Part shown: positions 51,508-60,504 of the stretch, one piece after another
How the letters are laid out: each line of letters begins with the position of its first letter
Position numbering within the stretch: the first letter of the stretch is position 1
NCBI GenBank assembly: GCA_022844135.1
Contig: JALHMG010000026.1
Coordinates: forward strand, 1-64,000
Reading direction: 5' to 3'
Source of the DNA: Lysobacterales bacterium
GTDB taxonomy: Bacteria > Pseudomonadota > Gammaproteobacteria > Xanthomonadales > SZUA-5
DNA: 64,000 nucleotides
Notes under the pieces: generated by a model
What the model was told of the DNA's origin: nothing
Database searches by the model: none
Seen by the model: the letters and a program-made list of their open reading frames with translations, nothing else
Translations under genes and position numbers: made by a program

Positions 51508-54500
51508 ATTTCACCTACATCACGACGTTCTATAGCTACAAGGGCGGAGTAGGTCGTACGCTCGCTCTGGCTAATGTCGGCGTGGCGCTCGCAAAGCGTG
51601 GCAACGGGCCAGTGCTGTTGATTGATTGCGATCTGGAGGCCCCCGGATTGCATCGAATCGAGGCATTGAAACCTGATATCGAGAGACAAGGCGGCATCCT
51701 GCCTTGGCTGGGGCGGGTTGATCCAAGCGCCCCAGATGACGCTTCAAATGATGGTGAACTCTTTGAAGCGATCTACCGGCCGATCAACGGATTGGCGCTG
51801 GACATATTGCCGGCGGTTTTCGGCGATGGCGCCGCTGCCGCGTACGCGGAGATCGAATGGGCGCGTTGGTTCGAGACCGACGGCGAGTCGCGGATTTCGC
51901 CGCTCATGCGAGCGTTTCGACGGGTGCTTGTGGCGGTCCAGAAGCTGGGCTACGCCTATGTTCTGATCGATTCGCGCACCGGGCATTCAGATCTTGGCGG
52001 CGTGATGCTGTTTCAACTACCGCACATGGCAGTCGTCTTCAGCAACTACAACAATCAGAACCTGAGCGGCCTTAAGCCTATCGTGCAGGCCATGCTGCCC
52101 TACACCGATCGCGATAAGCCACCGCCAGACGCGACCATGCGCGGCTTCTTCCCACCGGCTGCGGGCGTCGAAGCCGATGCAAATCACCTGGGAACGCTAG
52201 AGCGCTGGCAAGTGTTTTCACCCGTGCCCATCGATCCGGAACTTGCGGAACTCCGTGGCGATCGTCAGATGCGGGCAAGAGAGATATTCATGTCGGATCT
52301 GGCGCTGAGCGGTTTCACAGAAATCCCGACCGTACTTGCGCTCCAGCTAAGAGAGTTTCTTGCGGTTTTGAACGCGCCCGACGGCGAGTTGGCGAAGTGC
52401 TATCTCGAGATTGCGACGCAGATCGAGAGCAATCGCGGTGAACGTGAGCGAGCGCTAGCGGCGCATGTGATGGTGAAGCCGCGGCGGGTTGAGTTGTTTG
52501 GTGAAGGGCATGTCAGCGTCACTTCGGTCGTTGGAGGCAAAGGTCTCGTCGGCAAGCCCTCAACCACCGCGCAAGGCAGAACGTTTGAGCAACGCGTCGC
52601 CGAGCTGTTGCGCTTGCTCGACTACGAAGTCAGCGGCGAGACGTTGCGGGATGGCAATCGTGTCGACTTGACGGCCAGGAAACGACGCTCGTTTCGCCCC
52701 GAGTATTTCGTCGTCGAGTGCAAAGATCAGAAAGACGCGATCAGCAAGGAGCAGGTTGAACGGCTCTGGATGTGGCGCGAGAGCGAGCGCAAGTCGGTGC
52801 CGCATGCGGACGGGCTGTTCGTAACCAGCGGCGACTATTCGCCTGCGGCGCGGGCGGTCGCCGAGAAACACGGGCTGTCGCTTCAGACCATCAAGGAACT
52901 GGAGCGCGAACTCTTCGATCCCGAACCCTATGTGCAGTCGTGGCTGCAGAGCTACGAAGGTAAGCGCGAGGCGCAGGCCTATGTTGCGCAGCAGGTGTTT
53001 GTCGCTGACGGAAGTCCGGCGACGCGAATGAACGTTGGCGATGGCGACCGCGCGGCAATGCCGAACAGCAGCGATAACGTTTCTGAGCTCGACGCTGATT
53101 CCGACGATTTCGATGGCGACGGGATCGACGATGACAACGACGACGCATCACGCATCAATCTGATCCCGTATGCGCTCGCCTGGCTCGGCGGCGAACCCAC
53201 GAAGCTGCGCCTGCCGAATCGCTATTGGCTGCTGATCGGCAACTACGGCACCGGCAAGAGCACGTTCACTCGCCGACTCACCTTCGAGTTGCTGCGTCGG
53301 CGTCGCGCTGGCGAGATCTTGCCGCTGCCGATTCTGATCAATCTCAAAGAACGCGCGGGCGCGCCGACGTTGGACAATCTGCTGCAGGAATTCCTCAGCG
53401 AATATCGCTTGAGCGCCAGCGTGCGCCAGTTGCGTTATGGCCTGGAGCAGGGCACCGCGTTGCTGCTGCTCGACAGTTTCGACGAGATGGCGCTGGCGCA
53501 ATACGGGCGAACGCTGGAGCAACAGTTGCGCGAGTTCGCGCGATTGGTGCTGGAATTTCCCGATGCCAAAGTGCTGCTGACCAGCCGCACACATTTGTTC
53601 CGCAGCGAGCAGGAACTGGAGCGCACCGTGCAGGCGCGCGATGGCGTGGCCGAACCCGGCTCGCCGCTCGCCGCCACCGCACGCGAACTCGGCGCCAGTA
53701 TCCAAACGCTAGCACCGTTCACGCCCGGGCAAATCGCCGCGTTCGTTCGCAACCACGCCACGGCACAGCGCGCGCAAGACATCCTCCAGTTTATCGATAG
53801 CACGCACAAGCTCAGCGATCTGGCGCCCACTGCAGTGCTGCTGGAAATGATCATCAGCGGCTTCGAGCGCCTGCGAGAGCGGCAAAGCAACACCGAGATC
53901 GTCGCTGCCGAGCTGTATCAGGTGTTCGTCGACGAATGGCTCGGCAAACGGGCACAGCTCAACGCGCAGCTCAGCAAAGAGCAAATGACGCAGTGGCTAG
54001 AAGTACTCGCGCGCCTGTTGTGGGATGCGCCAGGGCAGCGTCTGCATTACCAGCATCTGTACGATCACATCATGGCCCGCCGCGAGATCAGCGCCGCGAT
54101 CGATCCGGCGCGCGTCGATCTGGAACTGCGCACGGCGAGCTTTTTGACGCGCAACAGCGCCGGCGACTACGGCTTCTCGCACCGCAGCTTCCTGGAGTTT
54201 TTCCTGGCGCGCAGTTTGTTCCGCTGTTTGCAGTCGACGCGCGCGACGGGCTATGAAGGCCCGCTAATTGCTGCATTGCCTTACGAACGCCTGTCGCCCG
54301 AGTCGCTGCGCTTCTTTCGCGACTATGCAAACCTCGCGTGTCGGGACGCAACGCTGTTTTGGCAACACACCGGCCGCATCGTGCGCCAACTGCTCAGCGA
54401 ACCCCGCCCCGTCGCACGCAGCGCCAATGCGCTGCGGATGGTGCGCGAATGTGCGAGCAAACCAGCGGAATGGATTCCGGACAACGCACAGTTGGCCGGT

Positions 54501-56894
54501 GCGGACCTGAGCGGCGAGGCATGGCCGTTGCCGCTGCGCGGCGCGAATCTGCGCGGCGCGCGGTTGATCGGCAGTGGTTTCGCAGCGGCTGATTTGACCG
54601 CTGCCACACTGGCGGACGCAGAGGCGACGGACGCTGATTTCGCGGGTGCATGCCTGGCGCACGTCGACGCGCGCGCGCTGCGCGGCGAGCGGACGTGCTT
54701 TGCGCAAGCCAACTGCGGGCACGCGGTTTTTGCCGCATCGAGCCTGCCGTTTGCGGATTTCCGCGATGCGCAACTGTGCGCAGCCGACTTGACTAACGCG
54801 GCGCTGTGCAGCGCGCGGTTTCGCGGCGCAAAGGTGGATAGAGCACGCTGGGATGGCGCCGATCTGCGCTGTGTGCCGTACAGTGAGCGGCCAGAGAAAA
54901 AATCGCCGCGCGCGGCATCGCCGCGCGCGGAACAGCGATGGTCCGCGCGATCCGGAGTGCTTGCTCTGATCCGGATATCGCCGCGCCTGCTCGCCGCCGG
55001 CGATGCTGCAGGAACCGTTGCCATTTGGGATACCTCGCTCGGCCACAGGGTCGCCGTCTTCCAGGGACACTCAGGACCTGTCTCCGCCCTCGCGCACCTC
55101 GACAACGGGCAACTCGCCAGCGGCTCTTCCGACAACACCATCCGACTCTGGGATCGCAGCGGACAAAACCTCGCCGTCTTGCAGGGACACGAAGCAGCTG
55201 TCTACGCCCTCGCCCCACTCGACAACGGGTTACTCGCCAGCGGCTCCGACGACAACACCATCCGACTCTGGGATCGCAGCGGACTAAACCTCGCCGTCTT
55301 CCAGGGACACACAGGACCTGTCTTCGCCCTCGCGCCACTCGACAATGGGCAACTCGCCAGCGGCTCGTACGACAACACCATCCGTCTCTGGGATCGCAGC
55401 GGACTAAACCTCGCCGTCTTCCAGGGACACACTGAAGCTGTCGGCGCCCTCGCCCCGCTCGACAACAGGCAACTCGCCAGCGGCTCATGGGACAACACCA
55501 TCCGTCTCTGGGATCCCAGCGGACAAAACCTCGCCGTCTTCCAGGGACACACAAGCGCTGTCTACGCCCTCGCCCCACTCGACAACGGGTTACTCGCCAG
55601 CGGCTCGTCGGACGCCACTATCCGCCTCTGGGATCAAAGCGGCCTAAACTTCGCCGTCTTCCAGGGACACGAAAGATCCGTTGTCGCCCTCGCCCCACTC
55701 GACAACGGGCAACTCGCCAGCGGCTCGCTCGACAACACCATCCGTCTCTGGGATCGCAACGGCCAAATCCTCGCCGTCTTCCAGGGACACACAAATGCTG
55801 TCTCCGCCCTCGCCCCACTCGACGACGGGTTACTCGCCAGCGGCTCACTCGACAACACCATCCGTCTCTGGGATCACAGCGGCCTAAACCTGGCCGTCTT
55901 GCAGGGGCACGAAGGAAGTGTCGTCGCCCTCGCACCACTCGACAACGGGTTACTCGCCAGCGGCTCACGGGATTACACCATCCGACTCTGGGATCGCAGC
56001 GGCCTAAACCTCGCCGTCTTGCAGGGACACGAAGCAGCTGTCTACGCCCTCGCCCCACTCGACAACGGGTTACTCGCCAGCGGCTCTGGCGACAGTACCA
56101 TCCGACTCTGGGATCGCAGCGGCCTAAACCTCGCCGTCTTCCAGGGACACGAAGGAAGTGTCGTCGCCCTCGCACCACTCGACAACGGGTTACTCGCCAG
56201 CGGCTCTTCCGACAACACCATCCGACTCTGGGATCGCAGCGGACAAAACCTCGCCGTCTTGCAGGGACACGAAGCAGCTGTCTACGCCCTCGCCCCACTC
56301 GACAACGGGTTACTCGCCAGCGGCTCTGGCGACAGTACCATCCGACTCTGGGATCGCAGCGGCCTAAACCTCGCCGTCTTCCAGGGACACGAAGGAAGTG
56401 TCGTCGCCCTCGCACCACTCGACAACGGGTTACTCGCCAGCGGCTCTGGCGACAGTACCATCCGACTCTGGGATCGCAGCGGCCGTGAGACGCATCGTTG
56501 CGATTGTTTGGCACCGGTCCGCTCGCTCTGCGCCAGCGGCCACTTACTGATCGCGGGCCTAAGCACCGGCGAAATCCTCTACTTCGACATCCGCCCAGAA
56601 ACGCTCGGATTGTCGACCGAGCTGCGCCGCGTGCTGGCGGTGCGCTTCAAGGGCGATGAGCAGATGTTGCTCTATCCCGATGGCGCATTCTGGTGGCCAG
56701 ATCGCAACGACGGGCTGTTACCGGAGTTGGCCGACGAGACGATCTATCGGATTGTGGGCTCCTCGATCTACGATCCGGACGCGGCCTTTCCGGCCTCGGC
56801 GATTGCGGAGGAACGCCTGCTACGCCCACGCACCTTGGAGGAAATCCTGGGGCCGGTGCCGACGAACAAACGCGGGCGCAAGCGCAAGGCGTAG
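51504..56894 (+). CDS. NLR-like multidomain protein: KGGVGR ATPase, Mrr-like nuclease, NACHT, pentapeptide, WD40
   Basis: ATG 51504 was preferred to a TTG at 51468 because it overlaps the preceding stop. Order in 1796 residues: (1) SIMIBI/ParA-like ATPase, FYSYKGGVGRTLALANVGVA with K13-T19 and D41-C-D-L-E-A-P; (2) restriction endonuclease-like domain, near 355-475, RTFEQRVAELLRLLDYEV with D388 and E405-C-K407; (3) acidic linker near 529-547; (4) NACHT/STAND NTPase, Walker A GNYGTGKST (579-587), Walker B LLLLDSFDEMA, then winged-helix/SHRSFLEFFLAR; (5) pentapeptide-like repeats near 994-1128; (6) WD40 blades near 1150-1700, twelve of them in 120-bp DNA repeats; (7) C-terminal RVLAVRFKGDEQMLLYPDGA tail. 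The plan suits a cytoplasmic ligand-sensing effector. Function in defence is inferred from domain content; the target is unknown. Confidence 0.92.
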   Translation: MNFTYITTFYSYKGGVGRTLALANVGVALAKRGNGPVLLIDCDLEAPGLHRIEALKPDIERQGGILPWLGRVDPSAPDDASNDGELFEAIYRPINGLALDILPAVFGDGAAAAYAEIEWARWFETDGESRISPLMRAFRRVLVAVQKLGYAYVLIDSRTGHSDLGGVMLFQLPHMAVVFSNYNNQNLSGLKPIVQAMLPYTDRDKPPPDATMRGFFPPAAGVEADANHLGTLERWQVFSPVPIDPELAELRGDRQMRAREIFMSDLALSGFTEIPTVLALQLREFLAVLNAPDGELAKCYLEIATQIESNRGERERALAAHVMVKPRRVELFGEGHVSVTSVVGGKGLVGKPSTTAQGRTFEQRVAELLRLLDYEVSGETLRDGNRVDLTARKRRSFRPEYFVVECKDQKDAISKEQVERLWMWRESERKSVPHADGLFVTSGDYSPAARAVAEKHGLSLQTIKELERELFDPEPYVQSWLQSYEGKREAQAYVAQQVFVADGSPATRMNVGDGDRAAMPNSSDNVSELDADSDDFDGDGIDDDNDDASRINLIPYALAWLGGEPTKLRLPNRYWLLIGNYGTGKSTFTRRLTFELLRRRRAGEILPLPILINLKERAGAPTLDNLLQEFLSEYRLSASVRQLRYGLEQGTALLLLDSFDEMALAQYGRTLEQQLREFARLVLEFPDAKVLLTSRTHLFRSEQELERTVQARDGVAEPGSPLAATARELGASIQTLAPFTPGQIAAFVRNHATAQRAQDILQFIDSTHKLSDLAPTAVLLEMIISGFERLRERQSNTEIVAAELYQVFVDEWLGKRAQLNAQLSKEQMTQWLEVLARLLWDAPGQRLHYQHLYDHIMARREISAAIDPARVDLELRTASFLTRNSAGDYGFSHRSFLEFFLARSLFRCLQSTRATGYEGPLIAALPYERLSPESLRFFRDYANLACRDATLFWQHTGRIVRQLLSEPRPVARSANALRMVRECASKPAEWIPDNAQLAGADLSGEAWPLPLRGANLRGARLIGSGFAAADLTAATLADAEATDADFAGACLAHVDARALRGERTCFAQANCGHAVFAASSLPFADFRDAQLCAADLTNAALCSARFRGAKVDRARWDGADLRCVPYSERPEKKSPRAASPRAEQRWSARSGVLALIRISPRLLAAGDAAGTVAIWDTSLGHRVAVFQGHSGPVSALAHLDNGQLASGSSDNTIRLWDRSGQNLAVLQGHEAAVYALAPLDNGLLASGSDDNTIRLWDRSGLNLAVFQGHTGPVFALAPLDNGQLASGSYDNTIRLWDRSGLNLAVFQGHTEAVGALAPLDNRQLASGSWDNTIRLWDPSGQNLAVFQGHTSAVYALAPLDNGLLASGSSDATIRLWDQSGLNFAVFQGHERSVVALAPLDNGQLASGSLDNTIRLWDRNGQILAVFQGHTNAVSALAPLDDGLLASGSLDNTIRLWDHSGLNLAVLQGHEGSVVALAPLDNGLLASGSRDYTIRLWDRSGLNLAVLQGHEAAVYALAPLDNGLLASGSGDSTIRLWDRSGLNLAVFQGHEGSVVALAPLDNGLLASGSSDNTIRLWDRSGQNLAVLQGHEAAVYALAPLDNGLLASGSGDSTIRLWDRSGLNLAVFQGHEGSVVALAPLDNGLLASGSGDSTIRLWDRSGRETHRCDCLAPVRSLCASGHLLIAGLSTGEILYFDIRPETLGLSTELRRVLAVRFKGDEQMLLYPDGAFWWPDRNDGLLPELADETIYRIVGSSIYDPDAAFPASAIAEERLLRPRTLEEILGPVPTNKRGRKRKA
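55061..56500 (+). repeat. Twelve in-register 120-bp tandem repeats encoding WD40 blades
   Basis: Units start at 55061 and every 120 bp after it with no insertion or deletion; each encodes 40 residues around GH...VALAPLDNG.LASGS.D.TIRLWD. The block from about 56006 to 56206 is repeated identically at 56246-56446, a recent two-unit (240-bp) duplication. Differences between units collect at repeat positions 1, 2, 3, 5, 14, 20, 22, 29 and 32 after the GH pair, with position 20 using seven different residues (S, D, Y, W, L, R, G). Adding one divergent blade before and one after gives 14, the number for two seven-bladed propellers. Confidence 0.93.
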
Positions 56895-56983
56895 GCGCGG
56901 CGCCATCGGCGCAATAGATGTTCAGCCAAGGCACTGAGCGCGACTATCGATCCGGCCCCAATTGTCCGCAGTCAGCCCGGCGC

Positions 56984-57043
56984 GGGCGCCATGAATGGCG
57001 CCCCGACGTTCGCCGAGTCCTGTAGGGGCGCGATTTATCGCGC
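56984..57043. repeat. Two short REP-like palindromes between the NLR-like and SNF2 genes
   Basis: GGGCGCCAT-GA-ATGGCGCCC (56984-57003) and GCGCGAT-TT-ATCGCGC (57028-57043) are perfect inverted repeats, the second preceded by GTAGGG. Both have the form of dispersed REP-like units. The rest of the 277-bp gap shows no gene. Confidence 0.5.
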
Positions 57044-57171
57044 GGCCTTGGACCGGATCGGACACTCGGCCAACGGATAACTTCTACCGCTTCAATAGAC
57101 CAGGCAGGCTGCTGTCGATTTGATCGTTACCGTCCATTAGCATGATCCGCGTTCTCAAGCGCTGACACTCC

Positions 57172-60100
57172 ATGGCCGCTACTTTGCCCAAACATGAGTC
57201 GATTCTGAGGGCGTCGAAGACGCTGCTGCAGAACGATTGGCCGAAGCGCTTCGCTGCTGCGTCCCTGACCAGGGGCAGGGAATTGTTTCTCACGCTCTCG
57301 GTCGAAAACGTAAAAGTCGAGCCCACCAACACGGGCGTTGTGGTGCGCGCCCAGGTGAAGAGCCAGCGGCGCAAGCGGCAGCGTTATCTGCACGAGTTGA
57401 TTATCGATGAAGCGTACCGTGGCGGCATCCAGAAAAGCAGTTGCCAGTGCGCGATGGGCAGCTTCTGCAAGCACGGCGTGGCGCTGGCGATGGAAATCGT
57501 CGCCGAGGCCAAACTTCTCGCCAATGCCAGCCCACCGCCGCCCACAGATCCGGCGGAGTCTGTGCCCAACGAACTCGCGTCCAGCGCTGCCGCCCGAGCG
57601 TTCGCTGAGATGCAGGACGCCAACAACGCCGAACAATGGCTAAAGTGGCTGAATCGGCCCGAACCCAATCCGCCGATTCCATTCGACCTGCGTTTTCGGT
57701 TACGGCCCGATCATCACGCACTGGAGGTTGAAGTTTTTGCCCGGCGCAGCACGGCGAAGGGCAAGGCCGGTCTGGAGCAGACGCTGACGAAGCTGCCGGA
57801 AGGCACAGACCCGTGGCGGGAAATCGCACAGGCCGATCGCACCGCGCTGGAAGCGGTGCTGTTGAATCCGATTGCCTACTCTTACAGCAACTTCCGTCGT
57901 TTGGCCGGTGAAGTCGGCGAACGGGCACTGATGGCCGTGCTCGATCGCCAGGCGTCGCTCGCGGACGCACCGCAGGCGCCGCGCCTGGGCGCACCGCGGC
58001 AAGCGCGCTGGGCGTGGTCCATGCGTCACGATGGCGAGCTGCGGCTGACGGCCGAAACCGAACCGCGCGCCAAAGTTGTGGTGATCGACCAGGTTTGGTA
58101 CGTGGACAGCGAAAGCGCCGAGGTGGGGCGCGTCGCCAACCTGGATGCGCGCGAGTTCGAGCGCCTTTCTGGCGCGCCTGCACTGAGGCCAACGGCGTAT
58201 CCGCGCATTGCGAGCAGCCTGGAGCGCCTGTCGCAGGTGCCCGTGCCCGCACGTATCGATGAGGTTCATTGCCGCGTGGTGGAGGCTGCTCGGGTCGAGA
58301 TCTTGCGCACCAGCCGGTCAGGCACGGATGGCTTCGGTGGGCGCCTGTGTTTTCGCTACGGCCAGGAATGGATCGACGCGGCGACCACGGGGGCTTCGCT
58401 GCGGCGACTGACCGGCAATGTGTGCAGCATCGTCCACCGCGATCACGCCACCGAAGGGCAATGGCGTCAGCGCCTGCGCGAACAGGGCCTGGAGTACTTA
58501 GGCTACAGCCAGGAAGGTGCGATCTGGTTCCCGCAACGCGCGCCGAACGGCATCGATTTCTGGCTGGCGTTGCGACCGCGCCTGCTGAAACTGGGGTTTG
58601 AGGTTGTCGGCCGTGGCTTCGATTTCGAGTTGCTGGACGCGCCAGACGATTGGTACGCGGACCTTGATCCCGTCGACAGCAACTGGTTCGATGTCGAACT
58701 CGGCGTGCGCCTCGGGGAAGAGAAGATCTCGCTGCTGCCGATTTTGCTCAAGGCGCTCGATGCGAAGTCGTTTTCGCTGACGCCGTTGCCGGGTGAGGCG
58801 AGCGATGCGACGTGGATGGCGCCGATCGACGCCCGGCGCCGGATGCCGCTGCCGCTGGCGAAGATTCGCGACTTGATCGCGCCACTGTTCGAGTGGCTCG
58901 GAACGGTCGGCGCGGGTGGCAAGTTGAGAATGCCAGTCCTGCGGGCCGATGTGCAGAACGACTGGACAGCGAGCGATGTGCGGGTGCGCGCGGCGCCGGT
59001 TCTGGCGCGATTGGCGAATGCGCTCAAGGCCGACCGCAGTGCGCTGAGTGTGGCTTCGCCGCCCGGCCTTCGAGCCAACTTGCGCGACTACCAGCTCGGC
59101 GGTTTGCGCTGGCTGACCTTTCTGGCCGAGTTCGACTTGGGTGGGATCCTGGCCGACGACATGGGCCTTGGCAAAACGCTGCAAGTGCTGGCCCATGTGC
59201 TTGCCGAAAAAGATCGCGCCGGCGCACCCACGCTGGTGATCATGCCGACATCCCTGATTCCCAACTGGCAGGCGGAGACGGCACGATTCGCGCCGTCTTT
59301 GCGCGCCTTGACCTTGCACGGCGGCGAGCGCCGCAACGAGTTCGAGCGCATCGCGCAGGCCGACATCGTGTTCACCACGTATGCGCTCTTGCAGCGCGAC
59401 GAGGAAGAATTGTCGAAGACGGAATTCGCGCTGGTGGTGTTCGACGAGGCGCAGGCGATCAAGAACTCGGCCGCCAAGGGTGCGCAAAGCGCGCGCCGAC
59501 TGAAGACCAGACGCCGTCTGGCCGTCACCGGCACGCCGCTGGAGAATCACCTCGGCGAACTGTGGTCGCAGTTCGATCTGGTGTTGCCGGGGCTGCTCGG
59601 AGACGCCAAGCGTTTTACCACGCACTTTCGCACACCGATCGAGAGACATGCCGATCACGAGCGCCGCGATCAGCTGGCGCGGCGCGTCCGGCCGTTCCTG
59701 ATGCGACGGCGCAAGCAGGACGTGGCCCAGGAGTTGCCGGCCAAAACCGAGATCGTGCGGCGCATCGACATCGATGCGGCGCAACGCGAGTTGTACGAAA
59801 CCGTGCGCTTGTCGATGCATGAGCGGGTCACCGAAGCGATCAAGAAAAATGGCCTGGCGCGAAGCAACATCGTATTCCTCGACGCGCTGTTGAAGCTGCG
59901 CCAGGTGTGTTGCGATCCGCGCCTCGTGAAGCTGACGACCGCGCGCAAGGTGAAGGAGAGCGCCAAACGCGATGCCCTGTTCGAGCTGTTGAACCCGCTG
60001 CTCGACGAAGGCCGGCGGGTGCTTTTGTTCTCGCAGTTCACCGAAATGCTCGACTTGATCGAGATCGATTTTCTCAAACGCAAGATTGGATATGTCCGCC

Positions 60101-60465
60101 TGGATGGCAGCACGCGGGATCGAAAGACTCCGGTCGCTCAGTTCCAGGCCGGCAGTGTTCCGCTGATGCTGATCAGTCTCAAGGCCGGTGGCGTTGGCCT
60201 GAATCTGACTGCGGCCGATACCGTCATTCACTACGATCCGTGGTGGAACCCTGCGGTAGAAAACCAGGCCACCGATCGCGCTCATCGCATCGGCCAGGAC
60301 AAGGCAGTGTTCGTATACAAACTGGTGTGCAGCAATACCGTCGAAGACAAAATTCTGGCCTTGCAAGAACGCAAAGCCGAACTCGCCAGCGCCATCATCG
60401 ACGGCGGTACCAGTGCGCCATTGACCTTCGATCAGGCTACCGTCGACGAATTGCTGGGCGCGTGA
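57172..60465 (+). CDS. SWIM zinc finger SNF2-family helicase
   Basis: The 1097-residue protein carries a SWIM zinc finger near the N-terminus (SCQCAMGSFCKHGVAL, residues about 88-103; C-x-C then C-x-H), a bacterial SNF2 middle region, and a complete Swi2/Snf2 ATPase. Motifs are LRDYQLGGLRWL, DDMGLGKT (662-669), DEAQ (758-761), TGTPLENHLGELWSQFDLV, LFSQFTEMLDL, ISLKAGGVGLNLTAADTVIH and DRAHRIGQ. These proteins translocate on double-stranded DNA; roles in repair and in some defence systems are known. It is on the same strand as the NLR-like gene but 277 bp away, so co-transcription is not clear. Confidence 0.95.
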   Translation: MAATLPKHESILRASKTLLQNDWPKRFAAASLTRGRELFLTLSVENVKVEPTNTGVVVRAQVKSQRRKRQRYLHELIIDEAYRGGIQKSSCQCAMGSFCKHGVALAMEIVAEAKLLANASPPPPTDPAESVPNELASSAAARAFAEMQDANNAEQWLKWLNRPEPNPPIPFDLRFRLRPDHHALEVEVFARRSTAKGKAGLEQTLTKLPEGTDPWREIAQADRTALEAVLLNPIAYSYSNFRRLAGEVGERALMAVLDRQASLADAPQAPRLGAPRQARWAWSMRHDGELRLTAETEPRAKVVVIDQVWYVDSESAEVGRVANLDAREFERLSGAPALRPTAYPRIASSLERLSQVPVPARIDEVHCRVVEAARVEILRTSRSGTDGFGGRLCFRYGQEWIDAATTGASLRRLTGNVCSIVHRDHATEGQWRQRLREQGLEYLGYSQEGAIWFPQRAPNGIDFWLALRPRLLKLGFEVVGRGFDFELLDAPDDWYADLDPVDSNWFDVELGVRLGEEKISLLPILLKALDAKSFSLTPLPGEASDATWMAPIDARRRMPLPLAKIRDLIAPLFEWLGTVGAGGKLRMPVLRADVQNDWTASDVRVRAAPVLARLANALKADRSALSVASPPGLRANLRDYQLGGLRWLTFLAEFDLGGILADDMGLGKTLQVLAHVLAEKDRAGAPTLVIMPTSLIPNWQAETARFAPSLRALTLHGGERRNEFERIAQADIVFTTYALLQRDEEELSKTEFALVVFDEAQAIKNSAAKGAQSARRLKTRRRLAVTGTPLENHLGELWSQFDLVLPGLLGDAKRFTTHFRTPIERHADHERRDQLARRVRPFLMRRRKQDVAQELPAKTEIVRRIDIDAAQRELYETVRLSMHERVTEAIKKNGLARSNIVFLDALLKLRQVCCDPRLVKLTTARKVKESAKRDALFELLNPLLDEGRRVLLFSQFTEMLDLIEIDFLKRKIGYVRLDGSTRDRKTPVAQFQAGSVPLMLISLKAGGVGLNLTAADTVIHYDPWWNPAVENQATDRAHRIGQDKAVFVYKLVCSNTVEDKILALQERKAELASAIIDGGTSAPLTFDQATVDELLGA

Positions 60466-60504
60466 TTCGTAGCCCGCATGTTTCCTGGGGCCGCGCGGAA
60501 ATGG

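Noticed and set aside
55061-56500. CRISPR-like array, because of regular repeats
   Set aside because: Units are contiguous 120-bp coding repeats without spacers, and they translate into WD40 blades.
55487-56514. Long periodic open frames in other frames and on the minus strand across the WD40 repeat DNA
   Set aside because: They arise from the 120-bp repeat length being a multiple of three, so a frame free of stops in one unit is open in all.
58498-60366. 622-codon minus-strand frame opposite the SNF2 gene
   Set aside because: No motif and fully antisense to conserved helicase motifs.
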